A stretch of 64,000 nt of DNA from positions 1,431,001 to 1,495,000 of the forward strand of contig NZ_CP059692.1 of assembly GCF_014058705.1 (NCBI RefSeq), given 5' to 3'. Under the pieces are notes generated by a model. It saw nothing but the letters and a program-made list of their open reading frames with translations. It was not told where the DNA came from and ran no database searches. The translations under genes and the position numbers were made by a program. Source of the stretch: Aureimonas mangrovi (lineage in GTDB: Bacteria; Pseudomonadota; Alphaproteobacteria; Rhizobiales; Rhizobiaceae). Positions 8,452-17,293 of the stretch are shown here, piece after piece. Every line of letters begins with the position of its first letter. Within the stretch, counting starts at the first letter, position 1.

Positions 8452-9024
8452 ATGACGAACGTCAAGGACCATCTCGCCCAGCGCAGATCGATCGCGATCC
8501 CATCCCTGAAGGCGCCCGCGCCGACCGGCGACGAGTTGGACGCCATCCTGACGCTCGCGGTGCGGGTGCCCGATCACGGCAAGCTCGCCCCCTGGCGCTT
8601 CATCCTCATTCGAGACAAGGCGGCCGAAAGGCTCGGCGCGACGATGGCCGAGATCGCCGCGAGGAAGGACGGGGAACTCAGCGAGGGCCGCCGCAACTTC
8701 GAGCTCGATCGCTTCACCCGCGCGCCTCTCGTCGTCGCGGTGGTGTCGAGCGCACGGGAGCATTTCAAGATCCCGCAATGGGAGCAGGTGCTTTCGGCTG
8801 GAGCCGTGACAATGAACCTGATCCATGCCGTTCATGCGCACGGCTATGCCGCCAACTGGATCACGGAATGGCCTGCCTACGATGAGGAGGCCAAGGCCGC
8901 GCTCGGCATTCAGCCGGACGAGAAGGTGGCGGGGTTCGTCTATATCGGCACACCCGAGGTCGGGCCGACGGAGCGTCCGCGCCCGGCGCTCGCCGACATC
9001 GTCTCCGAAGCGAACGGCGCCTGA
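8452..9024 (+). CDS. nitroreductase family protein
   Basis: 190 aa from ATG 8452, preceded by AGGAGC. FMN-binding nitroreductase fold: the N-terminal RRSI segment contacts the FMN phosphate, VRVPDHGKLAPWRF matches the family's substrate loop, and the GAVTMNLIHAVHAHGY helix near residue 120 is conserved. It resembles the short YdjA-type subgroup. Such enzymes use NAD(P)H and FMN to reduce nitro groups, quinones or related compounds. Four bases separate it from the flavin-binding protein that follows, suggesting an operon in which the second product could supply reduced flavin. Confidence 0.85.
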   Translation: MTNVKDHLAQRRSIAIPSLKAPAPTGDELDAILTLAVRVPDHGKLAPWRFILIRDKAAERLGATMAEIAARKDGELSEGRRNFELDRFTRAPLVVAVVSSAREHFKIPQWEQVLSAGAVTMNLIHAVHAHGYAANWITEWPAYDEEAKAALGIQPDEKVAGFVYIGTPEVGPTERPRPALADIVSEANGA

Positions 9025-9027
9025 GCC

Positions 9028-9651
9028 ATGTTCTACGAGACCGCCGGCAACGCCCACGGCCTGCCGCACGACCCTTTCAAGGCGCTCGTCTCGCCACGTC
9101 CGATCGGCTGGATCTCGACGCGCTCGGTCTCGGGTGCGGTAAACCTTGCGCCCTATTCCTTCTTCAACGCGATCTCCGACGACCCCAAGCTCGTCATGTT
9201 CTCGTCGTCCGACGGGCACAAGGATTCCAGCACCTTTGCGACCGAGAGCGGGGAGTTCGCCGTCAACCTCGTGACTGAGGATCTGGTCGCCGCGATGAAC
9301 CGCAGTTCGGCCTCCGCGCCGCGCGGAACGAGCGAGTTCGCGCTCGCCGGGCTGACCGAGGCGCCCTCGCGCCTCATCGCGGCGCCGCATGTCGGCGAGG
9401 CGCTGGCCGTCCTCGAGTGCCGGGTGACCGAAAGCTTCTCGCCGAAGCGCCTTGACGGCTCGCTCTCCTCTTCGGTCATCGTGATCGGGCAAGTGGTCGG
9501 CATCCACATCGACGAGAGCGTGCTGCGTAAGGGGCGCGTTGCGATGGATCTTTATCGTCCGGTCTCCCGTCTCGGCTACCGCGACTATGCGACGATCATC
9601 GAGACCTTCGAGCTCAACCGCCCGCGAAAGCCGGACGGCTCCGACGTCTGA
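9028..9651 (+). CDS. flavin reductase family protein (FMN-binding split barrel)
   Basis: 207 aa. The first 90 residues carry the DIM6/NTAB-type pattern: VSPRPIGWISTRS, NLAPYSFFNAISDDP, and FAVNLV, which bind FMN in split-barrel flavin reductases. The C-terminal half (SRLGYRDYATI) also fits this subgroup. Probable role: flavoprotein of unknown specificity, co-transcribed with the upstream nitroreductase. No membrane segments or signal peptide. Confidence 0.85.
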   Translation: MFYETAGNAHGLPHDPFKALVSPRPIGWISTRSVSGAVNLAPYSFFNAISDDPKLVMFSSSDGHKDSSTFATESGEFAVNLVTEDLVAAMNRSSASAPRGTSEFALAGLTEAPSRLIAAPHVGEALAVLECRVTESFSPKRLDGSLSSSVIVIGQVVGIHIDESVLRKGRVAMDLYRPVSRLGYRDYATIIETFELNRPRKPDGSDV

Positions 9652-9723
9652 CGCTTATGGTGAATGCTTCCTTAACGATTGGCCGCGATAGTCGTCGCGG
9701 TCCATTTCGAGGAGGTGCGTTCG

Positions 9724-10851
9724 GTGCCGGTTTCCTTTGCAGCCTGGTGCGAGACGGTGAGCGTGGCCGAGCGCTGCAAGGTGCTCGAACTCTTCGCTCA
9801 CACACTCTTCGATGCGCGCTCCGGCCGCGCGGAAATCGAGAATTGCGAGGCGGCTCTCCTGATGCTCGCGCGTGACCCGTCGCCGCGCGTGCGCGCCACG
9901 CTTTCGGAGCGCATTGCCGGCGAGCCCACCGCGCCGCGCGCTGTCGTACAGATTCTGGCCGGCGACGTGGATTCGGTCGCGTTGCCTTTGGTCTGCCAGT
10001 CACGCGTCCTTTGCGAAGACGACCTCGCCGACCTCGCCGTGACGGGCAGCCTCGCGATCCGCAACGCGCTTGCCGGCCGGCGTCGGATCGGCGCACGGAT
10101 CACCGCCATCCTTGCCCGAGACGAGGAGACTGTGGTCGTCTTCCGCCTTCTTGCGAACCCATCGGCCTTGATCGCGCCGGCGACGCTCGCGCGTATCGCG
10201 GGAAATCGCGGCGGCGACCCCGAAGTCCGCGAGCTTCTGTTGCAGCGCGAGGATCTGCCCGCGCCGCTGCGCCACACGCTGATGCTGCGGGCGGGCGAGG
10301 CGCTCGCCTCGATGGACCTCGTGCGTGGCCTTCTCGGCGGGGCCGCGTCGATGCGTATCTGCGCGGAGGCCTGCGAGGCCGCGACCGGTACGCTCGCGGC
10401 CGATCTCGCTCCGGAGGCGCTGGCGGATTTCGTCACGCATCTACGTGCGAGCGGACAAGTGACGACGGCCTTTCTCTTGCGCGCGGCCTGCACTGGCAAT
10501 GTCGATGTCTTCGCCGCATGTGTCGCACATTTGTGCGACCGCCCCTACCGGCGCGTTCGCGCGGTCCTCGTCGAGGCAAGCGAACCGGCCTTCGGCGCGC
10601 TCTGCGCTTCGGCCGGCATCCCCGCTGCGGCCCGGCCGCTGCTGCTGGATGCCGTGCGAGCCTGGAAGGACGTCGCCCGGCGTGGCGAGGAGCGCGGTAC
10701 GCGCACGACGCTCGACGTGCTCGACCGCCTGACGGGAAGCATCGGAACGGGCGTGCTCGCCGAAGAACTCCGGACCCTCGTCGTGCGACTCGGTGCGCAG
10801 GCACGCCGGCAATATGCCGGCGAGAGTGCGCCGCTGCGCCTGGTAGCCTAG
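9724..10851 (+). CDS. DUF2336 domain-containing protein
   Basis: 375 aa using the GTG at 9724, chosen because a strong Shine-Dalgarno AGGAGGT (9710-9716) stands 7 bp upstream; a TTG at 9679 would add 15 residues. All-helical, alanine- and arginine-rich, with HEAT-like repeats (LARDPSPRVRATLSERIA is a clear unit). DUF2336 proteins are common in alphaproteobacteria and have no firmly assigned role. A CtrA-like half-matched site lies about 50 bp before the start. The stop TAG (10849-10851) is part of the left terminal repeat of a MITE-like element, so the last residues may be the result of that insertion. Confidence 0.8.
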   Translation: MPVSFAAWCETVSVAERCKVLELFAHTLFDARSGRAEIENCEAALLMLARDPSPRVRATLSERIAGEPTAPRAVVQILAGDVDSVALPLVCQSRVLCEDDLADLAVTGSLAIRNALAGRRRIGARITAILARDEETVVVFRLLANPSALIAPATLARIAGNRGGDPEVRELLLQREDLPAPLRHTLMLRAGEALASMDLVRGLLGGAASMRICAEACEAATGTLAADLAPEALADFVTHLRASGQVTTAFLLRAACTGNVDVFAACVAHLCDRPYRRVRAVLVEASEPAFGALCASAGIPAAARPLLLDAVRAWKDVARRGEERGTRTTLDVLDRLTGSIGTGVLAEELRTLVVRLGAQARRQYAGESAPLRLVA

Positions 10852-10881
10852 GGTCAGGGCCTGTTAATGCGATCGAAATGG
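10848..10881 (+). repeat. left terminal inverted repeat of the MITE-like element
   Basis: 34 bp beginning CTAGGGTCAGGGCC and ending GATCGAAATGG. It matches the reverse complement of 11082-11115 at 30 of 34 positions. It contains the TAG stop of the DUF2336 gene. Confidence 0.75.
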
Positions 10882-11081
10882 CACCTGAAACGGCAAGGAG
10901 ATGCGAGAAGAAGCGCGAAGGGCGGGGTGGCTCCCCGGTCGAGCGATTCGACGTGGCAGCTCGAAGCCGTTTCGGTGTCCTTCGGATGTGGTCCATCCAC
11001 CCGCCTGCTTCGTCGCGAGGGCTTGAAAGCCGAAAGGCTTCCCGCGCCCTCGCTCCTCGCATCCGAACGGATGGCCTCACA

Positions 11082-11115
11082 CCATTTCGACCGGATTAAT
11101 AGGTCCTGACCCTAG
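11082..11115 (-). repeat. right terminal inverted repeat of the MITE-like element
   Basis: Read on the minus strand it begins CTAGGGTCAGGACC and ends GGTCGAAATGG. It contains the TAG stop codon of the convergent aat gene at 11112-11114. Confidence 0.75.
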
Positions 11116-11699
11116 AACCGCGCCTCGCGCTCCAACGCGGCCGCCAGGAGCGAGCGATAGAGGTCGCGATCGATCTCCACCGCGCCGAAGGTCGCCAGAT
11201 GCTCGGTCAGGAACTGCGTGTCGAGAAGGGTGAATCCGCCAGCCATCAGGCGTTGCCACAGATGGACGAGCGCGACCTTCGAGGCATCCGTCTCGCGCGA
11301 GAACATCGATTCGCCGAAGAAGGCCGCGCCGAGCTTCACCCCGTAGAGCCCACCGACCAGTTTGCCTTCGCGCCACGTCTCGACGCTGTGCGCGTGGCCC
11401 ATGCGATGCAGATCGATATAGAGCTCCCGGATCGGCTCGTTGATCCAGGTTTGTTGCCGTCCGGGGGCGGGCGCCGCGCACTCGTCGAGGACTTGCGCAA
11501 AGGCGGTGTCGAAGCGCGCTTCGAAACGGTTCTGCCGCACGGTGCGCGCGAGGCGCCGCGGCACATGGAAGCCGCCGGGCAGGAGAACGCCCCGTCGCAT
11601 AGGATCCACCCAGTGGATCTCGTCGTCGCCGGCGCTCTCGGCCATCGGAAAGACGCCGCAGGCGTAGGCGCGCAGGAGGATGTCCGGCGTGATCTTCAT
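11112..11699 (-). CDS. aat: leucyl/phenylalanyl-tRNA--protein transferase
   Basis: 195 aa, a usual size for the alphaproteobacterial enzyme. It attaches Leu or Phe from aminoacyl-tRNA to proteins starting with Lys or Arg, marking them for ClpAP degradation by the N-degron route. Family motifs: [12 protein letters not shown] at the start, [30 protein letters not shown], and [19 protein letters not shown]. Downstream of accC by 35 bp in the same direction, as in many Rhizobiales. Its TAG stop is supplied by the MITE-like repeat, so the terminal ALEREARF may differ from relatives. Confidence 0.95.
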   Translation of the reverse strand: MKITPDILLRAYACGVFPMAESAGDDEIHWVDPMRRGVLLPGGFHVPRRLARTVRQNRFEARFDTAFAQVLDECAAPAPGRQQTWINEPIRELYIDLHRMGHAHSVETWREGKLVGGLYGVKLGAAFFGESMFSRETDASKVALVHLWQRLMAGGFTLLDTQFLTEHLATFGAVEIDRDLYRSLLAAALEREARF

Positions 11700-11734
11700 G
11701 CCGCCCGCCTCCTGCCTCGCTGGAACCTAGCGCC

Positions 11735-13084
11735 TCAAAGCGAGGCGCGCTCCTTCAAATAGTGCTCCAGCCAGTGGATGTCGTAATTGCCGGCCTGGAT
11801 GTCAGGGTTCTCGATGAGGTCCTGGAAGAGGGGAAGGGTCGTCTTCACGCCGTCGACGATGATCTCGTCGAGCGCGCGACGCAGGCGCATCATGCACTCC
11901 TGCCGCGTGCGGCCGTGGACGATCAGCTTGCCGATGAGCGAATCGTAGAAGGGCGGAATCGCATAGCCTTGATAGACGCCCGAATCGACGCGCACGCCGA
12001 GACCGCCCGGCGCGTGGTAGTAGCTGATCGTGCCCGGCGAGGGCACGAAGGTGCGCGGGTCCTCGGCGTTGATGCGGCACTCGATCGCGTGACCCGAGAA
12101 GGTGATCTCGGACTGGGTGCGTGACAGGCCCTGGCCGGACGCGACGCGGATCTGCTCGTGGACGAGGTCGAGGCCGGTGATGGCCTCCGTCACCGGATGC
12201 TCCACCTGCAGGCGGGTGTTCATCTCGATGAAATAGAACTCGCCGTTCTCGTACAGGAACTCGATCGTGCCTGCGCCTCGATACTTCATCTGTGCCATCG
12301 CATTGGCGCAGATCTCGCCGATACGTTGGCGCTGGGCGTCGTCGAGAGCAGGCGAGCGGGCCTCTTCCCAGACCTTCTGGTGGCGGCGCTGGAGCGAGCA
12401 GTCGCGCTCGCCGAGATGGATGGCGTTGCCTGCGCCGTCGCCGAAGACCTGAATTTCGATGTGGCGGGGGGTGGCGAGATACTTCTCGATATAGACCGAA
12501 TCGTCACCGAAGGCAGCGCCGGCCTCGGCGCGCGCCGTGGCGAGTGCCATCGACAGGTCCCTCTCGGTCTCCGCCACCTTCATGCCGCGCCCGCCGCCAC
12601 CCGAAGCCGCCTTGATCAGGACCGGGAAGCCGATGTCGCGCGCAATGCGCAGCGCCTCACTGTCGTCGGTCACGGCGCCCGGCGAGCCCGGCACGACGGG
12701 GATCCCGAGGCGCTCTGCCGTGCGCTTGGCCTCGATCTTGTCGCCCATCTGGCGGATGTGCTCGGCCGTCGGTCCGATGAAGGTGACGTTGTGCGCCTCG
12801 CAGATTTCCGCGAAGCGCGCGTTCTCGGACAGGAAACCGTAGCCGGGATGCACCGCATCGGCGCCCGAGATTTCGCATGCGGCGAGGATCTGCGGGATGT
12901 TGAGATAGCTGTCACGCGCCGGCGGCGGGCCGATGCACACGCTCTCGTCGGCCAGGCGCACATGCATGGCCGCGTTGTCGGCCGTGGAGTGGACGGCGAC
13001 AGTAGAGATGCCGAGCTCCTTGCAGGCGCGCAGCACGCGAAGCGCGATCTCGCCGCGATTGGCGATCAAAACCTTGTTCAACAT
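11735..13084 (-). CDS. accC: acetyl-CoA carboxylase, biotin carboxylase subunit
   Basis: 449 aa, the family's normal length. Starts [20 protein letters not shown]. The ATP-grasp glycine loop [12 protein letters not shown] and the biotin carboxylase motif [19 protein letters not shown] are present, as is the catalytic region [16 protein letters not shown]. It carboxylates the biotin on AccB using ATP and bicarbonate, the first step of fatty-acid synthesis. Lies 59 bp after accB, forming the usual accBC pair. Confidence 0.97.
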   Translation of the reverse strand: MLNKVLIANRGEIALRVLRACKELGISTVAVHSTADNAAMHVRLADESVCIGPPPARDSYLNIPQILAACEISGADAVHPGYGFLSENARFAEICEAHNVTFIGPTAEHIRQMGDKIEAKRTAERLGIPVVPGSPGAVTDDSEALRIARDIGFPVLIKAASGGGGRGMKVAETERDLSMALATARAEAGAAFGDDSVYIEKYLATPRHIEIQVFGDGAGNAIHLGERDCSLQRRHQKVWEEARSPALDDAQRQRIGEICANAMAQMKYRGAGTIEFLYENGEFYFIEMNTRLQVEHPVTEAITGLDLVHEQIRVASGQGLSRTQSEITFSGHAIECRINAEDPRTFVPSPGTISYYHAPGGLGVRVDSGVYQGYAIPPFYDSLIGKLIVHGRTRQECMMRLRRALDEIIVDGVKTTLPLFQDLIENPDIQAGNYDIHWLEHYLKERASL

Positions 13085-13143
13085 CGAAAACCTTCCCGCC
13101 GGATCGCAAAGGGGCCGGCTGCAAATCCCGTGACGGCGGCGCG

Positions 13144-13632
13144 TCAGCCGATGACGACGAGCGCTTCGCCGTATTCGACGGGCTGGGCGTTGTCGACGCA
13201 GATGCGCTTGACCGTGCCCGAGCGCGGTGCCGGGATCTGGTTCATCGTCTTCATCGCCTCGATGATGAGGAGCGTATCACCCTCGTTTACCTGCTGGCCG
13301 ACTTCCACGAAGTTGCGCGCGCCCGGCGCCGACGCGAGATAGACCGTGCCGACCATCGGGGAGGGGACGGAGCCGACCTCGGGGCCGCTGGCTGCGGCGG
13401 GCGCGGCCGCCGGTGCCTGCGCGGCTGGTGCGGGAAGGGACGGCGCCGGCTGCGGAGCGTAAGCACCCATCGGCATTGCCGCGCCGTATCCGACGATCTG
13501 GTCACGCTGGCGCGAAACGCGGATGCGCAGTTCGCCCTGCTCCAGTTCGATCTCGGTCAGGTCGGTGTCGTTCAGGATGTTCGCCAGTTCGCGAATGAGG
13601 GTCCCGTCGACCGGCTTGTCTTCTTTCGACAT
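13144..13632 (-). CDS. accB: acetyl-CoA carboxylase biotin carboxyl carrier protein
   Basis: 162 aa. An N-terminal helix domain (1-45) is joined by an Ala/Pro-rich linker (about 55-85) to the biotinyl domain. The biotinylated lysine is K128 in EAMKTM; the residue after the lysine is T rather than the M of many bacteria, a variant I recall as common in alphaproteobacteria. The domain carries the thumb-like [10 protein letters not shown] segment. First gene of accB-accC. Confidence 0.95.
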   Translation of the reverse strand: MSKEDKPVDGTLIRELANILNDTDLTEIELEQGELRIRVSRQRDQIVGYGAAMPMGAYAPQPAPSLPAPAAQAPAAAPAAASGPEVGSVPSPMVGTVYLASAPGARNFVEVGQQVNEGDTLLIIEAMKTMNQIPAPRSGTVKRICVDNAQPVEYGEALVVIG

Positions 13633-13741
13633 CGTTCTTCCTTGAGGGGCGCCGCAAGACCCCGGCTGGGCGGCCGGCGATCCTGCGCGAGTTCATGCGA
13701 TCAGGCCGCCCTATAACGCGCACGCCTGCGTGAGCAAAGGG

Positions 13742-14509
13742 TCAGCAGCTCGCGCTGCCGCATTCGCGCACGTTCGAGATATATTCGGAAAGCGTTTCGG
13801 CCCCGACGGCACCCGGCACCAGAAGGTCGCCAACGACATAGCTCGGTGTGCCGTTGATCTGGAGGAGCGAGGCGAGCCGGGCGCTTTCCTGGAGCGCGCC
13901 GGTCACGGCCGGACCCGCAAGAGCCTCACGGACGGCGGCCTCGTCGAGGCCCATGCCGGTGGCGATCCTGAGCGCCTCTGCCTCGTCGGCGGTGCTTTCG
14001 CTCGACAGGAGCGCGGACTGGAACTCTCCATAGCGCTGCGGCGCGATCTCGCGAACGGCGAGGCTGACGCGCGACGCCTCCTCGGACTGCGGCCCGAGAA
14101 CCGGGATTTCCTTCAGGACGACGCGCAACTGCGGATCGCCCTCGATGAGCGCGTTCATGTCGGCGTGGGCGCGTTTGCAGAAGCCGCAATTGTAGTCGAA
14201 GAACTCGACGAGCGTGACGTCACCGTCCGGATTGCCGAGCGCGGTACCGTCCGGCGTTGAGACGAGTTCGGCCTCGGCGCTCTCGATCGCCTCGCTCTGC
14301 GCGCTCTGCGTCTCGGCCGCGCGCTTGGCTTCCAGCGCGTCGAGCGCCTCCAGAAGCACCTCCGGCTCGCGGATCAGATAATCGCGGACGATGGCCTCGA
14401 TCGCCTCGCGGTCCTGGGCGGCCCCTTCCTGAGCGCTGGCGGGCGCTGCCGCGCCGAGCCCGAGGACGAGCGCGCTCATCGATCCGAGGAGAAGGGCCCT
14501 GAGTGTCAC
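13742..14509 (-). CDS. DsbA family thiol oxidoreductase (exported)
   Basis: 255 aa from the GTG at 14509, chosen because AAAGGTGG sits 5 bp before it and a good signal peptide follows (LLLGSMSALVLGLGAAAPASA); the ATG at 14479 is an alternative. After a charged helical N-terminal region (about 30-85) comes a thioredoxin fold with active site C108-G-F-C111 in YNCGFCK and the cis-proline segment NGTPSY. Likely a periplasmic oxidoreductase acting on disulfides, related to the BdbD/ScsC-like DsbA group. Two further C-terminal cysteines (ECGSASC) may form a structural disulfide. Downstream of the M48 protease in the same direction. Confidence 0.85.
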   Translation of the reverse strand: MTLRALLLGSMSALVLGLGAAAPASAQEGAAQDREAIEAIVRDYLIREPEVLLEALDALEAKRAAETQSAQSEAIESAEAELVSTPDGTALGNPDGDVTLVEFFDYNCGFCKRAHADMNALIEGDPQLRVVLKEIPVLGPQSEEASRVSLAVREIAPQRYGEFQSALLSSESTADEAEALRIATGMGLDEAAVREALAGPAVTGALQESARLASLLQINGTPSYVVGDLLVPGAVGAETLSEYISNVRECGSASC

Positions 14510-14583
14510 GTGATCCACCTTTGTCGATTCGTTCGGCGCGAGGGTAGGCCCTCGCGTGCTTCGTTGGAACGGGCGCTTCCGCG

Positions 14584-15954
14584 TCAGTTCGTGGTGATGA
14601 TGTCGTTGGCTTGCTGCCATTGCGGGGTGCCCGGCCGGAATTTCTGCTGCGCCCGCGCCGCGAAGACCTTGGCGTCGCGGAAGGCGCCGGCCTGCCAGTA
14701 GCCCTCGGCGGTGGCGAGTTCGGCCGAGCCGACCTCGCCGATCTGCCCGTAGGCCATGGCGAGGAAGCGGTAGGCGATGGAGTTGTTGGGATCGATCTCA
14801 AGGCCCCGCCGGATCTGGCGGATGGCATCCTGCATGCGCGCAGGGTTGCCACCGGTGACGATTGCCTGGCCGATGGCCGCACGAAGAATGCCGGAATTGC
14901 CGCCATCGAGATCGGCCGCGCGCGTGAAGGCGGCGGCGGCCTCCTCGGCCCTGCCGCCTTCCATCAACACCTCGCCGCGCACCTCATGGAAATAGGGGTT
15001 GCGCGGATTGGTGGCGATCAACGAGTCGATCTTCTGGAGAGCCTGTGCGGGCGAGCCGGACAGATGCGTCGCGATCGCATCCCCGTACTGCGCGGGCAGG
15101 GAATGGAGATCGCGTCCGAAGGTCTGGCGCACCAGCCCGGCACCGCCGTTGTAGGCGGCGATCTTCGCTCGCGCCAGGTCGTGGCGCTGCTGGAGCGCCG
15201 GCGGATCGGTGCGGTCGAAATAGGGGCTCTCGCGTGCCGCCGTCTGCAGGAAGCCGATACGGTCCTGCGGGGCGGGGTGCGAACTGACGTAACGGTCCGT
15301 GCGCCCGCCGGAGAGGAGGTTGTTGCGCATCAGGCCCTCGAAACTGTCGAGGAGCCCGCGAGGCGACTGGCCAGTCTGGCGCAGATAGGTGAGCGCCGAG
15401 CGATCGGCGGTGATCTCCTCCGTGCGCTGGTAGGCGAAGAGGCCGCGCTGGGCGATGCCGCCGCCGCTGGTCATGACGCCCGCTCCGGCCGAGGCGAGTC
15501 CGCCCTGGCCCGAGGCAGCGCCCGCGGCCGCAACGCCGGCGCCGAGAAGCCCGGCGACGACGGCGATGGTCTGCGCACGGGCGACCTGGTCGCGCAGGCG
15601 CTCCTGATGACCTCCGGCCAGATGGCCGATCTCGTGGGCGATGACGCCGATCGTCTCGTTCGGCGTCTCCGACTGGAGGATCGTGCCGGTGTTGATGAAG
15701 ATGCGCCGACCCGCCACGAAGGCGTTGAAGTTCAGGTCGTTGACGAGGATGATCTCGACGCGGCTCGCGGAAAGGCCCGCCGCCTGAAGCAACGGCCCGG
15801 AATACTCCTTCACGAGCTGCTCGATCTCGGCATCGCGCACGATCGGCAGGCGCTCGCGGCTCTGCGCGGCGGCTGGCTGGCTGGCGAGCGCCGTCGCCAT
15901 CACGGTCAGGCCTGCGATGAGGCTGCGGACGATGCCGCGATTGCCAGCTTTCAT
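14584..15954 (-). CDS. M48 family zinc metalloprotease with TPR repeats (BepA-like)
   Basis: 456 aa. Signal peptide about 1-30 (ending ASQPAAAQS). Zinc motif H107-E-I-G-H111 in VIAHEIGHLAGGH; the third ligand is probably the glutamate in EEITADRSAL. A glycine/alanine-rich hydrophobic helix pair follows the motif. The C-terminal 150 residues contain TPR-like repeats (GRAEEAAAAFTRAADLD and later). This layout matches periplasmic BepA/YfgC, which checks outer-membrane protein assembly. Followed by the DsbA-like gene, so both may act in envelope protein quality control. Confidence 0.9.
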   Translation of the reverse strand: MKAGNRGIVRSLIAGLTVMATALASQPAAAQSRERLPIVRDAEIEQLVKEYSGPLLQAAGLSASRVEIILVNDLNFNAFVAGRRIFINTGTILQSETPNETIGVIAHEIGHLAGGHQERLRDQVARAQTIAVVAGLLGAGVAAAGAASGQGGLASAGAGVMTSGGGIAQRGLFAYQRTEEITADRSALTYLRQTGQSPRGLLDSFEGLMRNNLLSGGRTDRYVSSHPAPQDRIGFLQTAARESPYFDRTDPPALQQRHDLARAKIAAYNGGAGLVRQTFGRDLHSLPAQYGDAIATHLSGSPAQALQKIDSLIATNPRNPYFHEVRGEVLMEGGRAEEAAAAFTRAADLDGGNSGILRAAIGQAIVTGGNPARMQDAIRQIRRGLEIDPNNSIAYRFLAMAYGQIGEVGSAELATAEGYWQAGAFRDAKVFAARAQQKFRPGTPQWQQANDIITTN

Positions 15955-16055
15955 GTTATCCCCTCCGTGTTGCGCTCGCGCGCATGTCCGCGCGCAGGTT
16001 GCACGACCGTCCGGTGTTCGGACACCCCAATCCGGCGATTATGAGGCTCCACCGC

Positions 16056-17222
16056 ATGCTCTCCCGTCACGTTCCCGCGCCTTCCGCGCGCTCGCAGGTC
16101 GATCCGTTCCGCGCGATGGATGTTCTCTCGCAGGCCAACCGGATGATCGCGAGCGGACAGGACGTGATCTCGCTGGCCGTCGGCCAGCCCTCGGCCCCCG
16201 CGCCGACCAGGGCGCTGGACGCCGCGCGCAGAATGCTGGATGCGGGGCGGGTCTCCTACACTGACGCGCTCGGCCGGGGCGACCTGCGCCGACGCATCGC
16301 GCGTCATTACGAGGAGACCTACGGCGTCACGCCTGGCCACGATCGTGTGATGGTGACGACGGGCTCTTCGGCGGGGTTCAACCTCGCCTTCCTCGCTGCT
16401 TTCGATCCGGGGGATCGTGTGGCCATCGCATCGCCGGGGTACCCGGCCTATCGCAACATACTGAGAGCGCTCGGGCTCGTTCCCGTCGAGATCGAGGTCG
16501 GCGTCGAGGACGGCTATCTCCTGATGGCAGATCATCTGGCCGCGGCGCACGAGAAATCACCGCTGAAAGGGGCGCTTGTCGCGAGCCCGGCCAACCCGAC
16601 GGGCACGGTGACGCCGCGCGAGACGCTGCGCGACCTCGTCGAGTTCTGCGATGCGGCGGGCATCTGGTTCATCTCCGACGAGATCTACCACGGCCTTGCT
16701 TACGGTGAGGCACCGGCTTCGGCGCTCGAGTTCTCCGACCAGCCGATCGTCGTCAACTCTTTCTCCAAGTACTACCTGATGACGGGCTGGCGCTGCGGGT
16801 GGATGGTGCTGCCCGAGAGCCTCACGCGCGTCGCCGAGCGCATCGGGCAGAGCCTCTACATCTCCGCGCCCGAGCTCAGCCAGGTGGCCGCGGCCGCCGC
16901 CTTCGACTGCCGGGACGAGCTGGAAGCGGTGAAGCGGGGCTACGAGGTCAATCGCGATCTTCTGATGCGCGCGCTTCCGGTGCTCGGCTTCTCTGAGATC
17001 GCGCCGATCGACGGCGCCTTCTACGCCTATGCCGCGATCCCGGAGCGCTTCGACAGCGCGAGCGCGCTCGCCGCCGAGCTCCTCCAGAGCTGCCAGGTTG
17101 CGATGACGCCGGGGCTCGACTTCGATCTCGCGCGCGGGGAGCGCTTCATGCGCCTGTCCTACGCCTGCGATCCGGCCTCGATGGCGCGCGCGGTCGAAAG
17201 GCTCGGGCAGGCGCTCGGCTGA
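16056..17222 (+). CDS. PLP-dependent class I/II aminotransferase
   Basis: 388 aa from ATG 16056, which has GAGG about 9 bp upstream and gives the usual family length; an ATG at 16041 is the alternative. Fold type I motifs: SPANPTGTV, SDEIYHGLAYG, and the Schiff-base lysine K238 in NSFSKYYLMTGWR. C-terminal arginine region RLSYACDP fits substrate carboxylate binding. Close to aspartate/aromatic aminotransferase-like enzymes; the exact amino acid is uncertain. Divergent from the M48 protease; ends in a terminator shared with rne. Confidence 0.88.
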   Translation: MLSRHVPAPSARSQVDPFRAMDVLSQANRMIASGQDVISLAVGQPSAPAPTRALDAARRMLDAGRVSYTDALGRGDLRRRIARHYEETYGVTPGHDRVMVTTGSSAGFNLAFLAAFDPGDRVAIASPGYPAYRNILRALGLVPVEIEVGVEDGYLLMADHLAAAHEKSPLKGALVASPANPTGTVTPRETLRDLVEFCDAAGIWFISDEIYHGLAYGEAPASALEFSDQPIVVNSFSKYYLMTGWRCGWMVLPESLTRVAERIGQSLYISAPELSQVAAAAAFDCRDELEAVKRGYEVNRDLLMRALPVLGFSEIAPIDGAFYAYAAIPERFDSASALAAELLQSCQVAMTPGLDFDLARGERFMRLSYACDPASMARAVERLGQALG

Positions 17223-17238
17223 ACGGTCTGAGAATGGA

Positions 17239-17272
17239 AAAGGCCGGGGCGCCTCGCGGAGCCCCGGCCTTT
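17239..17272. terminator. bidirectional intrinsic terminator between aminotransferase gene and rne
   Basis: GGCCGGGGC pairs with GCCCCGGCC around a 10-base loop, flanked by A-run and T-run on opposite sides, so it can work in both directions. It sits between the two convergent genes. Confidence 0.85.
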
Positions 17273-17293
17273 CTATGTCTTTGGAAGCGTCGC

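Larger units (their letters stand above)
10848..11115. mobile_element. MITE-like non-autonomous element with 34-bp imperfect terminal inverted repeats
   Basis: A 268-bp segment between two convergent genes is bounded by inverted repeats at 10848-10881 and 11082-11115. Both ends start CTAGGGTCAGG, and 30 of 34 positions match. Inner parts also pair imperfectly (ATGCGAG near 10901 with CTCGCAT near 11056). No open frame of transposase length lies inside. The shared CTAG at the ends could be a target duplication or part of the repeat. It fits a miniature inverted-repeat transposable element or an intergenic repeat family; the parental transposase cannot be named from this window. Confidence 0.7.
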
